A stretch of 64,000 nucleotides of DNA from Elephas maximus indicus (GCF_024166365.1 NC_064838.1:76896001-76960000); one strand, 5' to 3'. Counted from the first letter of the stretch, positions 43,160-57,174 are shown. Notes: generated by a model from the sequence alone, not told the origin. Made by a program: numbers and translations.

Positions 43160-45954
43160 ACATATTATTTCAGTAGTATTTGTCCCTAACTTTTAAATAA
43201 AGTGTGTCCAAAAAACATGTTTCTAAAGATATCTTTAAAAAAATTACAAGTAACATTGCACAATAGAAAGGATGTGGACCCTGGATCAAAGGAACTAAAC
43301 TTGGGCTTGTCTTGTAATTGCAAGAAAAGACCACAATCTCTTTCATTTTTAGTTTTAGATTTTTAAACTGTGATACCACGAGCTAGCTCATAATCTGATG
43401 GTGAAGGTCAAAAGATAATATGGATATCACGTGGGACATCTTGCATTATCTGAATAAACATTAATTCTATACCTCTTTCATAGAAGACATGTGGAGTAGA
43501 GTCGGTTCTCAGTAAATACACCTTTTTTGCATATGTGTATATATATATACACACACACACACACACAAACGGAATTAAAGGTAAGACATTCTTTCAAGGA
43601 ATGTGTATAATCTAATGGTGATACTGGAGCAATAAAGAAAGTGGCTATTGCATAAAGCCAACAATAACAATTACCATAGAAGGTTTGGGGTAAGGAATAA
43701 TTGGAATCAATTTAGAGACATTAGAATTACGTCCTCATAAAAGAGCTATTATTGAAGTTGGCATGGAGAATGTGCAGGATTTTAGGAGACACATTTCAGT
43801 GAAGAAGGCATTTTATTCAGGACAGACTGGAATAAACAAACTCAAGGAAATGGGAATGTAATATTGAGTCCACCAATTTTTGTTGAGTGAATACTGTATG
43901 TGTTTGTCTGTGCGTGCCTCTGTGTGTGTGTATATGTGGTGTCTTATACACATTAAAGCAAAGTTGAGTAAATCTGGTCTATAACCTGAACATGTTTTCC
44001 AAAGAGCTCCAATGTGACTGAATGATAATTTTGATAGGCTGTACCAGAGGCTTAGAAATGGATCTGAGAAAACAAGAATATGCAAAAATTAGCAGCAATG
44101 AGTACCTGCCCTATCTGTGTTTCATGCTATTATTTTCCTCACTCAAACATCAAAATGGTGTATATACTTTATTAATTTATTTTTGTACATTTTTTCCAAC
44201 ATGGGTGTAATTACTGAGTCCTTCTCAATAGGACTCCCATCCACCATAAAAAAAATCCAAAAAAATCATTTGAACTTGCCAAATGTGTTCTACAGTAATA
44301 TTCACCTAAACTTATTCAAATAAAATGAAATGCAGCCTATCATTTGCAAATAGGCGTATCAGTTTTATTAACTCAACTTTGCTTGAATAACTTGTAGATC
44401 CTTCTCTTTTCTCTACTCAATATGTCCAGATTAAATTCCAAATAAAACAAAAATGTATTGGGAGAAATGGTTTGTCAGGTGTTTTAGTTATGTAGAAAGA
44501 AATACTGTGCAGAACAATTTTATATGGCCTAAGAAATTACTTGGAGGTATCATGACTTTAAAATCATGATCAGTTTTTTAATTTTTAATTTTGCAGTTCT
44601 ATAGTGTCACTGTCAGGTGGAATGCATTGAATGCTAATGGGTTTTTTCATGCATTAGTTCATTAAGAGTGAATTAAATATTGTATAAGCAAATATAAAGA
44701 CTATAGAAACATTGTCTTAGTAATAGAGTGTCTAATGAGATAATGGTTTTTCATTTATTTAGCTTCTGTTTCTCTGAGTATTTACAAATTTATCTTTCAC
44801 TACATACCTGACACATGTAATTTATAATTATCTTTGATGTTAGGAAATAATTGGTGTTTATCTTAAATTGAATCAATTATGGGTAATCAATACTGTTTTA
44901 CAGACAACATTCACTTCTCTCCTGTTGTGGGAAATGATAATCTCATTATGTGATTGAAGTGAAACAGCCAATTTAGCTTTTACTCTGATGAAATTGAGAC
45001 TCATACAGTTGAATTAAGTTGGTTTCATTTAAGAATCCACCCGCACTGGCAGACACCTTTTCTAGTAAATACTTTCATACAATGTCATGTTCTTTCATTC
45101 TCAAATTGTGACATTCTGGGTTCTTTAAGGCAGATCCTTTTGCCTGTAAGTTGAAATTAATATATAAGAATAGTGTTTCCAAACTCGTTGTACATCTACC
45201 ATTAAATTAGTTTTGGAAATGTGTATATACCCCAGGAATTCTATCTGACATATAAAATATTTCATCATAAGCTTAAATATCAGAAAAAACTGTTATCTCC
45301 ATTACCCATTGTGATTCATTCAAACTATATGAACAAGATCATTTTGAACTATTAGGTTTACCTTTTTCCTTCTCCTAAAATCATATTTCAATTGAACTTT
45401 CCTCATAGATACTGGTATGTTTTGAATCACATTCTTATTTTTAATTTTTTATAATGCTTTTAGTGTTATTGAAAGTTCTATTTCAAGTAAGTTTATTTTA
45501 TAACAATACAATACTAATTACACTATGGAGTAGTAAGTGAACTTCAAATTTAGAAAAAAATACCAAAATTAAAAAAAAAATTTTTTTCGAAATATTTGCT
45601 TTTATCAGGAGAATAATTCTGGATTTTTAATTTAGATTTATTAGTGTATCCATGGAAGAATAAAACAATGCTAGAAGTCCATAAATTCAGTGTCAATTCT
45701 AATCCGATTTTTTAATAGTTGCAAATGCTGAGATTATTTGGTCATATTAAAAACTGGGATAGAATCTTTTGAAAACTGTGTTGTAACAGCAACTGCACTC
45801 AACTCTTTCAGTTCCATCCCAGTTATGTGCCAATTTCTCATGTCCATCTTTCATCAAAAATAATTTTTAAAAACACATGAAACATAAGTAGATTGCTTTC
45901 TAAAAGCTAATATTTAGAAACAACTTTTACTTCACAAAGATTTACTACTCATTA
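43160..45954. other. Unit 3 downstream block (no gene)
   Basis: It aligns with 26131-29164. A TATA/CA microsatellite lies at 43535-43570. The L1 tail seen in unit 2 at 28751 is absent here. No conserved coding frame. Confidence 0.75.
43196..43201 (+). terminator. AATAAA polyadenylation signal after third OR
   Basis: AATAAA lies 37 nt after the stop, in the same context as in unit 1 ('ttaaataaagtgtgtcc'). Confidence 0.45.
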
Positions 45955-46440
45955 TGGTGAAATGAAAACATAGGCCAAATTCCCCAAGCCTTCCATCACT
46001 CTTTGCGGCTGTACACATCTAGTGGTTGAATCAATTTGACCAATCCTTGAATGTAGTCTACCCTTGAGAATTGTTTTGGCTAGCAGGGGTGACAAAAGTG
46101 ACACTGAGGCCAGTTCCAGGACTTTGAGAGGCTTTGATGTTTTTGCACACTCTCTTGGAACCCTGTGAAACTGCCATATGAAAAAATAAATGAATAAAGA
46201 GACTAGAACATTGGCTAATGGGAGAAACATAGCCCAGCTGCCCAGTTCTTCAATCATACCAGCTGATGTCTAGTCTATGGCCAGACCTGAGAATGAGACC
46301 CTCTTAAATCAACTGACCTGATAGATTTTCCCATAAGGTGAGGCAAGATCAGCCAAGCATATATAAGGTCAACAAAACTGTCCAACTGACCCATGCAATA
46401 GTGAGGAATAACAAATGGTTGTTGTTTTAATAAATACAGT
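45955..46440 (-). repeat. LTR-like relic (ERVL/MaLR type, tentative), unit 3
   Basis: Counterpart of 29165-29670: 'ttgttttggctagcaggggt', 'ttgcacactctcttggaacc', 'aataacaaatggttgttgtt'. An old, non-coding fossil. The strand and the family are tentative. Confidence 0.4.
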
Positions 46441-46614
46441 TTTGAGAGGGTTGTCCATGGTAAAGGGATCCCAGATACCTGATACAGCCATTCCCAGGGC
46501 TATACAATTCACTGTGAGAAGCACAATTGAAGATTTGCCAAGAGTTGCCAGCCTGACCACCCAAACAAGAGATAAAGTTAGACATCTGGGCGCCATCCTG
46601 GAATTGTATCTTTC

Positions 46615-49600
46615 TTTTTTTTTATTTAGTTTTTGATAATAGTTTATACAGCAAGTTAGGTTTCCATTTGACAATTTCCATACATTTTTTTTACTGACAT
46701 TAGTTACATTATCATGATGTGCAGACATTCCCTTTAATTGTGTTCTATTTTTTCCAATACCAGTACTCTAGTTTCCCCGTCTCCTTATCTTCTCATCTTT
46801 GCTTTTGAGTAATTGTTGGCCCTTAGTTATCATACTGGTAGTTTTTGGTAGAGCACTGATCTTACGGGTAATAACCTTTATTTTGTGTGCCTCTTTGCTA
46901 TTTCCTTATAATATGATGTCAAGGGGCAGCCTTGGTTATATGTTTAAAGAGTGTCTTGGGGTGACAGTCTTAGGGAGAACTTTGAACTCTCATGTTCCAA
47001 TTTGCCTGAATTTTTAAATAAGAGTTTGTGTTCTGCTCCACATTTTTCTCCACCTCTACCCAGAATCATCTTTTTTGACCCTGTTCAATGTTGGTAGCTG
47101 GGCACCATCTAGTTCTTCTGGCCTCAGGGTAAATGAAGTTATAGCTCCTGTAGGCTTGTTTCTCCCTTAGTTTTTGGATGGCTTCTTACTTTATTGCTCC
47201 TGCAGAGTAGAAACCTGTAGTACTGCCTTAGATAGCTGCTCACAAGCTTTTAAGACCTCAGATACTACTCACTTCACTAGGACACAGATTATGATTTTTG
47301 TAAATTGTGTTATGCCAATTTATTGAATCATCTTATGAGACTGTTGTCCTGAGCTTTCAATCCAGAAAACCAATTTTGGAAAGAGTTTGGTTCTGTCCAT
47401 GAGGTACCTGTATTTTAGTCTTCAATGAATGTGTGTGACAGCACCTGTATTTACACGTACCTATAGATATTTCTTTCTGTTCTCATCTATGCACACATCT
47501 CTATCTACCCAAATGCCGATATGTTTATACCCACCCACATGTGCTCAATTACTCATTTTTACATTGGTTGTGCTGTGCTCACTACATCCACATTCGGTGC
47601 CACACTTCCTATCACCAAAAATAAATGTATCAAGTCTCTACAATCTAAAGTGTACATTCCTCTCACCCCACCTTCTCTTCTTGTAAAAGAACAATCATAC
47701 AATATTTCTCCTTATATGTTTGACTTATTTCAATTAGCATTATTCCCTCCATGTCCATCCATCCTGTAACATTTTTTGCAACTCATCACTGTTCTTTATG
47801 GTTACATAGTATTCCTGTGTAAGTATGTGCCACAGTTTGCTTATCTGTTCATTCCTTGATGGACACTTCAATTGTTTCCATTTATTTGATATTGTGAATA
47901 AAGCAGCAATGACTATAGTTGTGCATATGTCTGTTCTTGTCTTTATTTTTAGGTCTCTAGGGTATGCATCTAGGAGTTGGATGGCTGGATCATAGGGTAG
48001 TTCTGTTTCTAGTTTTTTTGAGAAAGTACCATACCATTTTCCATAGTGATTGTAGCATTTTACAGTCCTACCAGCAACGGCCAAGGGTTCCAACCTCCCC
48101 ACATCCTCTCCAACAAATATTATTCTCTTTTTTTATCAGTTCCATTTTGGCCAGGGAAAGATGGTATCTAATTATAGTTATGTTTGTCATGTCTCTAAGG
48201 CCTAATGATTGCAGATATCTTTTTATATGTTTGTTGTCTGCCTGGATCACCTCTTTGGTGAACATTCTGTCCGTGTCCTTTGCCCTTTTTGTAATTCAGT
48301 TGTTTTTGTATCTGTTGGTGAGTTTTTGTAGTTTTCCATATATTTTATACATTGGACCCTTATCAGATTTCTGGTTTCCAAAGATTTTTTTTTCCCTCCA
48401 GTAGGTTGTCTACCTACTCTTTATAAAGCCTTTTGAAGAGCATACATTTTTTTTATTTTTATGAACTCCCAATCATCTATTTTGTTTTCTTGTATTAGTG
48501 CATTGGTTGTAATGTTTGTCATCCTATATTACCAAAGGTTACGTCCCATAGTTTTCTTCCTTTGATGTCGTCCAGAAATTCTACGGTTTTAGGTTTAACG
48601 TTTAGATCTTTAATGCATTTTGAGTTAATTTTATGTATGGTGTGAGGTATGGATTCTGTTTCATTTTTCTGCAGGTGAATATTCAGTTTTGACAGCTCAA
48701 TTTATTAGACTGTTTCTACCATGGTCTTTGACCTTTTGTTGAAAATCGGTTATCCATAGATGGCTGAGTTTAAATCTGAGTTCTTAATTCTACTTTACTG
48801 GTCTATGTGTATATTGTTGAACCAATACAAGGCTGTTTTGATTAGTGTCTGTACAGTATCTTTTGATATCAGGGAGTGTGAGGTCTCCTACTTTGTTCTT
48901 TTTCTTCACTATTGCTTTGACTATTGGCAGTTTATTTCCTTTCCATATGAAGTTGGCTAGTAGTTATTTCATTTAAGTGAAAAATGTTGTTGGGATTTGT
49001 ATCCGGATTGCATTGTATCCATTGATCATTTTAGGTAGAATTGACATTTTCATTTTATTAAGTCTGCGCATACATAAGCATGGAATTTCTTTCAATTTTT
49101 GTAGGTCTTTACATTCCACTGTAATAATGTTTTATGATATCATCGTATAAGTCTTTTATGTCTTTAGTTAGGTTGATTCCTAGGTATTTTATTGAGTTGT
49201 GGCTATTGTAAATGGTCTTGATTTATTTTTCATAGTAGTGGTTAAGTGCTACTGCTGCTAAGCAAAAGGTTGGCAGTTTGAATCTGCCAGGCGCTCCTTG
49301 GAAACTCTATGGGGCAGTTCTACTCTGTCCTATAAGGTCGCTATGAGTCGAAATCGACTTGACAGCACTGGGTACTGGGTAGTAGTCTTTGTTAGTGTAA
49401 AGGAACCCAACTGATTTTTATGTGTTGATCTTGTACCCTGTGACATTGCTAAATTCTATTAGTTCCAGCACTTTTCTTGTGGAATCTTTAGGATCTTGTA
49501 TGTATAGTTCATGTCATCTGCAAATAGAGATCATTTTATTTTTTTCTTTCTGATTTGAATACATTTTATTTCTCTTTCTTTTCTTATTGCTCTGGCTAGG

Positions 49601-50799
49601 ATTTCCAGTACAATGGTGAATCAGAGTGGTGATAATGGGATTTCTTGTCTCATTCTAAACAGAAGATTCTCAGCCTTTCTCCTTCAAGTATAAGGTTGAC
49701 TTTGTTTTTGCATATATTGCATATGTCCTTAATTATGTTGAGAAATTTCCCTTCTATTCCTATTTTGGTGAAAGTTTTTACCAGGAAAGAATTGTTGAAT
49801 TTTTATCAAATGGCTTTTCTGCATCAACTGATGTAACCATATGATTCTTTTCCTTTGTTTTATTTACGTGGTGGATTGCACTGATTGATTTTTAATATTG
49901 AACCACCTTTGTAATCCTGTATGAAACCCATATTATGATGGAGTATGACTTTTTTGTTTATTTTTTAGTCTGTTGGTTAGCATTTCTTGAAAAAAAATTG
50001 TATCTGTGCATGAAGAATATTCTTCTGTAATTTTTTTTTTTTTTCTTAATGTCTTTGACTGGTTTAGGTATCAGAATTATGCTGGCTTCCTAGAAAGTTT
50101 GGTAGTTTTCCTTCCTCTTCTACGTTCCTTAAAAGATTAAGTAGTGTTGGGTTCTTCTCTGAATGTTTGATAGTATTCCATCTGGTCATAGGCTTTTTTT
50201 TTTTTTTTTTTTTTAATGATATCTGTCCCGTCTTTGTAATGGGCCTGTTTAAATTTTCTCACTCTTTTTGTGTTAGTTTGGGTATGTATTTTTTTTAGGA
50301 ATTTCTCTATTTTATCTATGTTTCCAAATCTTTTGGAGCACATTTTTTTCATAGTAATCAGTTATAATCTTCTTTATGTCTGTTGAATCGGTTGTAATAT
50401 CATCAATTTTATTTCTTCATTTGGTTAGTTGACTCTTCTGTTTTATTTCATTTTGTCAGCCTATCTAGTGGTTTGTCTATTTTATTGATCCTTTGCATAT
50501 GTCTTTAAAGAGCAAGCTTCTAATTTAGTTAATTCTTTCTATCGTTTTTCTGTTTTGTTTATTTTTACCCTGATATTAATTATTTCCTTTTTTTTCTGGT
50601 AGCTTTTGACATCTTTTGTGTTTTCTTTTCTATTTGTTCAAGTTGTCAGTTTAAGTTAATTGTAGGTCTTTCTTCTTTTGCAATGTAGGTATTTATTGCT
50701 GTAAATTTCCTTAAGTACCATTTTTGCTATGCCCCAAAGGTTTCGCACTTTGTGTTGTCATTTTCATTTGATTTTAGGATTTTTTTTTTTAAATCTGTT
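46615..50799 (-). mobile_element. L1-A, reverse strand (unit 3)
   Basis: Same element as 29850-33921. The 3' UTR runs to about 47690. On the reverse strand, ORF2 gives 'GEVGTLGRCW' and 'NKWKQLKCPSRNEQISKLWH' (48100-47760), and RT pieces further on. There are many stops. An AfroSINE is inserted at 49233-49382. It is 5'-truncated like its unit 2 copy. Confidence 0.85.
49233..49382 (+). repeat. AfroSINE, plus strand, in L1-A of unit 3 only
   Basis: 'gtagtggttaag', 'ggcagtttgaatctgcca', 'gcgctccttggaaactctat', 'ggtcgctatgagtcgaaatc'. Unit 2 reads straight through here (about 32522, 'tttttagtcttcattag'), so it inserted after the split. The right flank repeats 'gtagt'. Confidence 0.93.
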
Positions 50800-50871
50800 T
50801 TATTTTGTTCTTTTTGAGAATGTAAGTGGCAAAACATATATCAGTCCAACAGTTTCTATATGTATAGTTCA

Positions 50872-52851
50872 GACATTTTATGGATTGAATTGTTTCCCTC
50901 AAAATTGTCTATTTGTTTAGGACATGATTGCCAATATTGTGTGATTGTCCACCATTTTGTCATCTGACATCCTTTTTCACTGCCTTATAAATTCTACCTC
51001 AGTAATGTTAATGAGGCAGGACTCAATCCACAACATTAGGATGTGTCTTGAGTCAGTTTCTTTTGAGATATAAACTAGAGAAGTAAGCAGAGAGACAGAA
51101 GGGTCTCAAACCACCAGTAACATAGTGTCAGGAACAGATCCTTTCCTTTGGGCTCAGGGTCACTGTACTAAGAAGCTCTTAGACCAGTGGAAGACTGATG
51201 ACAAAGACTTTCCCCCAGAGCCAACAGAAAGTAAAAGCTTCTCTTGAAGCTGACACCCTGAATTGGGACTTTTAGCGTCCTAAACTGTGAGAGAATAAAT
51301 TTCTCTTTGTTAAAGCCATCCACTTGTGGTATTCCTGTTATAGCAGCACTAGATAACTAAGATAGAATTTGGTATCAAGAGTGGGGTGCTGCTCTAATAG
51401 ATACTTAAAATGTGGAAGCTATTTTGAAACTGAATGGCTAGAGGCTGGAAGAGTTTGAAGTGCCTAATAATAAAAGCATAGATTGTCTTGAAGAGACTGT
51501 TGGTGGGATTGTGCACATCAAAGACAATTCTGGTGAGGACTCAGAAAGAAATAAGGAGAGCTGTTAGGCTAGAGATGGCTCAGAAGGCAAAAAGCAGCAA
51601 CAAACCAGAAGACTGGTGCAAGACAGGTCTGCAACAGACCCAAGTAGGGAAAGAGCTGTGTGGCTTTGCACAGGAGGCTTTCTGGAGGAGTGATGTTACA
51701 TTTGGCATTTATTGGTGGAGCTAGGTTTACCAATCCAGTTCCAGTGTGTGGGACTGCCTTTCATGAGTGCCAGAGGCATGGGGCCAGATTTGCTGACCAA
51801 AGCTGAGGTGATTGGTCTGCCATGCCCAAGGGGTAGAAAAATGGTGGGGTCTGCTGGGGCCAAGGCAGCAGGTTCACCACTCAGGTGGTCTAGGAGAATG
51901 TGACTACTCAAATCTGAGGGAACAGTGCTGTCTTTTCAGTGGGCCCGGAAGGTGGAGCTAAAGTCTAGGCCCAAAGGGCTTCCACCCAGAATTCCAGAGA
52001 GTGTGACCAAGAGTTTGGAGGGCAGGGCGATTGCCTAAATGGTCTCAGAAACAGAGGATAATTTTTAAGCATTGAGGACTAATGTAATATGTTATGTTGA
52101 CTTTCTTGGTAAGTGTTATCACTTTTCCTTCAAATTCTCTCATTTGTAATGGAAATGTCTAGCTTGTGCCTGTTCCACCACTGTACTTTGGAAGCAGATA
52201 ACATGTATATTCAATTTTACAGATGAAGAAGAATTTTGGGATTTTGGACTTGGAGTTGATTTAACACTTTTGCTATGATGTGATGGAGTGTATGTGTTTC
52301 ACATGTGGCAAAAACAAGAATTTAGGGGGACCAAATGATGAAATGTCATGGATTAAATAGTATGCCCCAAAAATATGTGTCAACTTGGCTAGGCCATGAT
52401 TGCCAGTATTACGTGATGTTCCACCATTTTGTCATCTGATGTTATTTTCATATGTGTTGTAAATCTTATGTCTATGATGTTAATGAGGCAAAATAAAGGC
52501 AGTTATGTTAATGAAGTGGGACTCAGTCTGCAAGATTTGACTGTGTCTTGAGTCAATCACTTTTGAGATATAAAAGAGAGAAGTGAGCAAAGAGACAGAA
52601 GGACTTCCAACTACCAACAATATAGTGCTCTGAGCAGAGTGCGTCCTATGGACCTGGAACCCCTGTGCTGAAAAGATTGATTACAAGGACCTTCCTCCAG
52701 AGCTGACAGGGAGCAAAAGCCTCCCCCTGAAGCTGGCACCCTGAATTCGGACTTCTAGCCTCCTAAACTGTGAGAGAATAAGTTTCTTTTGTTAAAGCCA
52801 CCTTCATGTGGTATTTCTGCTATAGCAACACTAGGTAACTAAGACAGACAT
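50872..52851 (+). mobile_element. Two-LTR ERVL/MaLR-type fossil (unit 3)
   Basis: The element is 50877-52846 with 'gacat' at 50872-50876 and 52847-52851. The LTRs are about 50877-51364 and 52344-52846. It has the same site and same target duplication as the unit 2 copy, so it is one insertion copied by duplication. The internal part has no recognisable retroviral genes. It is broken and old. Confidence 0.82.
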
Positions 52852-54287
52852 TGATTATATTCTTTGAATTGTGCAACCATTGTCACTTTCCCTTTCTTTT
52901 TTGTTCCTCCCCCATTAGCATAAACACACTGCTCCCTGAGGTTCCTAGCTCATCTTTTGAGTTGCTGTTTTCACTTTGATTCCATATAGATGGTTCTTAA
53001 AAAGAGAATAATGCTCAAGGAAGACATGTTTTTACTAGTTGAGCTAAACTGTCCTTTGGTTTATAAGAAGACTTTGAGGGATAATTTGGGTTTAAGGTTT
53101 ATAAACTATCTCAGGGCTATAGTTCCAGGGGTTCATTCAGCCTCCATGGCTTCAGAAAGTCTGGAGTCCTGAGATTTTAAAATTCTGTCCTGAACTTTCA
53201 TCTTTTTTATCATCTTTCTTCCATACAATCTTTGATCAGCATATTCAGTAACAGTAGCCAGGAACCATTGAGCTATTCCGATATCATAGAAAAGGAGGCA
53301 GTTGTTGAAGGAGGCAATTAGCCATGGATTACATTTCTTCCTTCTTTTCCTTACTCTTTCTTCCTCAATTGTTCCAGATAAATAGAGACCAATCATGAGT
53401 TGGAAGGCCACTTGAAAGTTTTTTATAGCCCAGGCACTGTGCACTGAGCCACTAGGTAGAAAGGAAGCACTAAATACCTTATTATTCCAATTAGATGAAA
53501 TCTCCTTTGTAACCATGACCCTAAACCTCCAAACAATGGAATTAAATCCCATGAGGTTTTTGTTGGTACACAATCAACCTCAGCAACTACCCTCTTTTGG
53601 TTTTGTTTTTGTTTGTCTTTGTAAATATATCTATCAGGCAGCTTCTGCCAACTCAATTTTTTACAGGCTTTCAACTTATTGAGGCAATTAGAATAATTGC
53701 AATGCAACTCTACCCTTTATCAAGCAATATTTCCGTCACCATTAACACATTTTCTTCCTCCCTTCCTTCCCCAGTAAACACTAATAAACTTTGTTTTCTG
53801 TACATTTGTCTTTTCCTATCTTTTTTATATAATAGAGGTAATACAGTGGTTGTCCTTTTGTGATTGACTGAATTCACTCAGCATAATGTCTTCTTCCAGC
53901 TCCATCCATATTGCAGCATGTATCAAGACTACATTTCTCCTTCTGGCTGTGTAGTATTCCATTGTATGTATGTACCACATTTTGTTTATCCATTCCTCTT
54001 TTAATGAGCATTTAAGATCTTTCCACCTTTTGGCTATTGCGAATAGTGATACAGTAAACACTGGTGTACGAGACTCTGCTTTCAAGTGTGTTGGGTATTT
54101 ACATAGGAGTGGAATTGCTAGGTCATACGATAGTTGTATTTTCAATTTTTTGAGGAAATGCCACCCTATTTCCCACAAAGGCTGTACAATTTTACATTCT
54201 CACCAGCAATGGATAAGGATTCCAATTTCCCCACATTCTTGCCAGCACTAGTTATTTTCTTTTTATTGAATATTATCTATCTTAAAA

Positions 54288-54455
54288 ATGAAACCAAACC
54301 TGTGGCTGCTGAGTCCACTCTGACTCATAGTGACCCTATAGGATAGAGTAGAACTGCCCCATAGGATTTCCAAACATAGGCTGGTGGATTCAAACTGCCG
54401 AACTCTAGTTGGCAGGGAAGCTGTTAACCACTTCAGAAACAGGGCTCCATTAGCC
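54288..54455 (-). repeat. AfroSINE, reverse strand, inside L1-B (unit 3)
   Basis: Counterpart of 37460-37632, with the same flanks ('tatctatctta' and 'ttagccatcttagtggg'). Confidence 0.92.
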
Positions 54456-55193
54456 ATCTTAGTGGGCATGAAATTATATCTTATTTTGGTTTTCATTTGT
54501 ATCTCTCTGATGGCTAATGACATTGAGGATCTTTTCATGTGTTGTGGCTATTTGGGGAAATGTCTGCTCAAGTCCTTTGCCATTTTATGATTGGGTTATT
54601 TGTGTTTTTGTTGTTGAGTTATTGAAGTTTAAAATATATTTTGGTTACTAGCTTCTTATCCAATATATAATTCCCAAAGATATTCTCCCATTTTTTTAGC
54701 TCAAGTTTTCATTATTTTGGTAAAGCCTCTTGGTGAATTAATTATTATTTTTATTTTATAGTGATTTTGGTAAAAATTTGCAGCACAGATTAATTTCTCA
54801 TACAAAAATTCATAGACTAATTGTTTTTGTGACATTAGTCATAAACCGAGCATTGCGTCATCTCTTTTCCACTTTCCCTTTTTACCCCAGATTCCTGGTG
54901 TCCATTCATCCAGTTTCCTGTGCCTTCCTGCCTTCGTGTCTTTGCTTTTGACAGATGTTGCCCATTTGGTTTCCATTCCTGATTGAACTAAGAAGTATGT
55001 TCCTCACATGTGTTATTGTTTGTTTTATAGGCCTGTCAAATCTTTGGCTGAAAGTTCGACTTCAGTAATAACTTCAGTTCTGAGATAGGATGGTGTCAGT
55101 GGGCCATAGTATCGGGGGTTCCTCCAGTCTCTGCCAGACCAGCAACTCTGTTTTTTTTGTGAATTTGAATTTTGTTCTACATTTTTCTCTTAC

Positions 55194-55209
55194 AAAAAAA
55201 AAAAAAAAA

Positions 55210-55240
<31 letters not shown>
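55194..55240. repeat. A20-T27 homopolymer junction
   Basis: Twenty A (55194-55213) are followed directly by 27 T (55214-55240), a perfect 40-bp palindrome. It lies in the L1-C 3' UTR where other L1 copies have only a T-run. Confidence 0.95.
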
Positions 55241-56660
55241 CTGTCAGGGACCTTCTATTGCGATCCCTGTCAGAGGGGTTGATGGCTATAGTCAGGCACC
55301 ATCTAGTTCTTCTGAGATCAGGCTGGTGGAGGCTGTGGTTCATGTGAACCATTAGTACTTTGAACTAATATTTTCCTAGTGTCTTTGGTTTTCCTCATTT
55401 TCCTTTTTTCCAGATGGGATGAAACCCATATGTGTACCTTAGGTGGCCACTTGCAAGTTTTTAAGATAGTAGACACTACTCATCAAAGTGGAATGTAGAA
55501 CATTTTCTTTATGAAATATGTTATTTCAGTTGACCTGGATATCTTCAAGAACATAGTCTTCAGCCCCAAGCCCCAGTGACTTGATCCCTCAAGGTATTTG
55601 GATGTGTCTAGGAAGAGTCTACAACTTTACTTTCATGAAGATGTACTACTTTCACCTGTATTGTGTGTTGTCTTTCCTTTCACCAAAGTTAACAATTAAG
55701 TGATTTTCTCTCCCCACCCCCCAGTTCCCTCATAACCATCAAAGGTTGTTTTTTTTTCTGTATGTAAACCTTTTCTTGCATTTTTATAATAGTGACCTCA
55801 TGCAATATTTGTCCTTTTTGATTGACTTATTTCACTAGCATAATTCCCTCTGGATTCATTCATGTTGCAAGACGTTTAAAAGGTTTCAAAGTTTCATCAT
55901 TGTTGTTTACCATTGCATAGTATTCCATTGTGTGTGTACATCATAATTTGTTTATCCATCCACTTGTTGATGGGAACTTAGGTTGTTTCCATCTTTTTGC
56001 TATTGTGAATAATGCTGCAATGAACACTGGTGTGTATATGTCTATTTGTGTGACGGTTCTTATCTCTCTAGGATATTTTCGTAGGAGTGGGATTCCTGGA
56101 CCTTATGGTGTTTCTTTTTCTAGCTTTTTAAGGAGGTGCCATATTTTTTTCCAGAGTAGTTGTACCAATTTAGATTCGCACCAGCATAAGAGTTCCAATC
56201 TCCCTGTAACTTCTTCTACATTTGTTTTTTTCTTTTGTTTTTGAATTTTGCCAGTGATGTCTAGGTGAGATGATACCTCATTGTAGTTTTGATTTTCATT
56301 TCTCTAATTTCCAATAGTTGCAAACATTTTCTAATGTGTTTGTTACCTGTTTTCATGTCTTCTTTGGTGAAGTGTCTATTCATATCTTTTGCTAGTTTTG
56401 TAATGGCAGTATTCTTTTTTTTGTTGTTAAGGTGTTTAGTATTCTACAGGTTTTAGAGATTAGACCTGTGTCAGAGATATCATAGCCAAATTTTTTTTGT
56501 TTCCCCGCAATCGTAGGTTTACTTTTTGCTCTTTTGATGAGCTTAAGTGTTTAGTTTTTAGGAGCTCCCAGTTATCTAGTTTATCTCCCGGTGTTTGTTA
56601 GTTATGGTTTGTATTGTAATTATGCCGTATACTAAGGCCCCTAACATTAACACTGTTTTC

Positions 56661-57174
56661 TGATGCTAGGTTCTCTAGAGAAGCAAAATGAGTAAAGTGT
56701 ATATATACATATATATATATATACACACACACATATATGTAAAGAGAGACAGAAAGAGATTTATATAAAGGAAATGTCTTATGCAATTGTAGATGCTGGA
56801 ACATCCCAAGTCCATGGGTCAGAATAGAGGCTTCTCCTGATTCACATAGCCACAAGGGCTGATGAACCCATAATCGTCAGGTTGGAGAGCACTGCTCTTG
56901 GTCACAGGCTGTGAAGATCAGTGAATCCCAAGGTCGCAGTTAAACTGCTAGTTGAAGTCCTAAGAACTGCAGGTCAGGTGAACAGGAGACAGCTGCAGAA
57001 TCCAGAGAGGGCAAAAGCCAGGACATCCACTTACGTTCGGATGCAGGCTACGCGCCCAAGTAAATTCCGTTTCAATTGATTGGCTACTCACAGCAGATCC
57101 TACCATGGGGGTGATCACATATAAATACTGCCAATCAAGGCCCAGCGAAGTTGACACACAATCTTAACCATTAC
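56661..57174 (-). mobile_element. Solo LTR, ERVL (MLT2-like), reverse strand
   Basis: A block of about 510 bp interrupts L1-C. Its reverse complement begins 'tgtaatggttaagattgtgt' then 'caacttcgctgggcc', and ends 'cttctctagagaacctagca' 'tca'. The start, the AT-repeat near the end and 'tctagagaacc' fit MLT2-type ERVL LTRs. 'actgtttt' occurs on both sides, but the exact short target duplication is unclear. No internal sequence remains. Confidence 0.65.

Larger units (their letters stand above)
50800..54744 (-). mobile_element. L1-B, reverse strand, split by an LTR element (unit 3)
   Basis: Counterpart of 33922-37944. The 3' UTR is interrupted at 50877-52846, then ORF2 C-terminal sequence is read on the reverse strand, 'FAIAKRWKDLKCSLKEEWIN' and 'KMWYIHTMEYYTA' at 53825-54178. 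It carries the shared AfroSINE at 54288-54455. Confidence 0.8.

Noticed and set aside
53133-53707. Overlapping reverse frames of 94-146 codons in L1-B
   Set aside because: They fall in L1 3' UTR sequence and the unit 2 copy (36300-36880) does not keep them open.
55930-56244. 104-codon forward frame that looks like a membrane protein
   Set aside because: It is the antisense of the L1-C ORF2 C-terminus. The same shadow appears in L1-A and L1-B.
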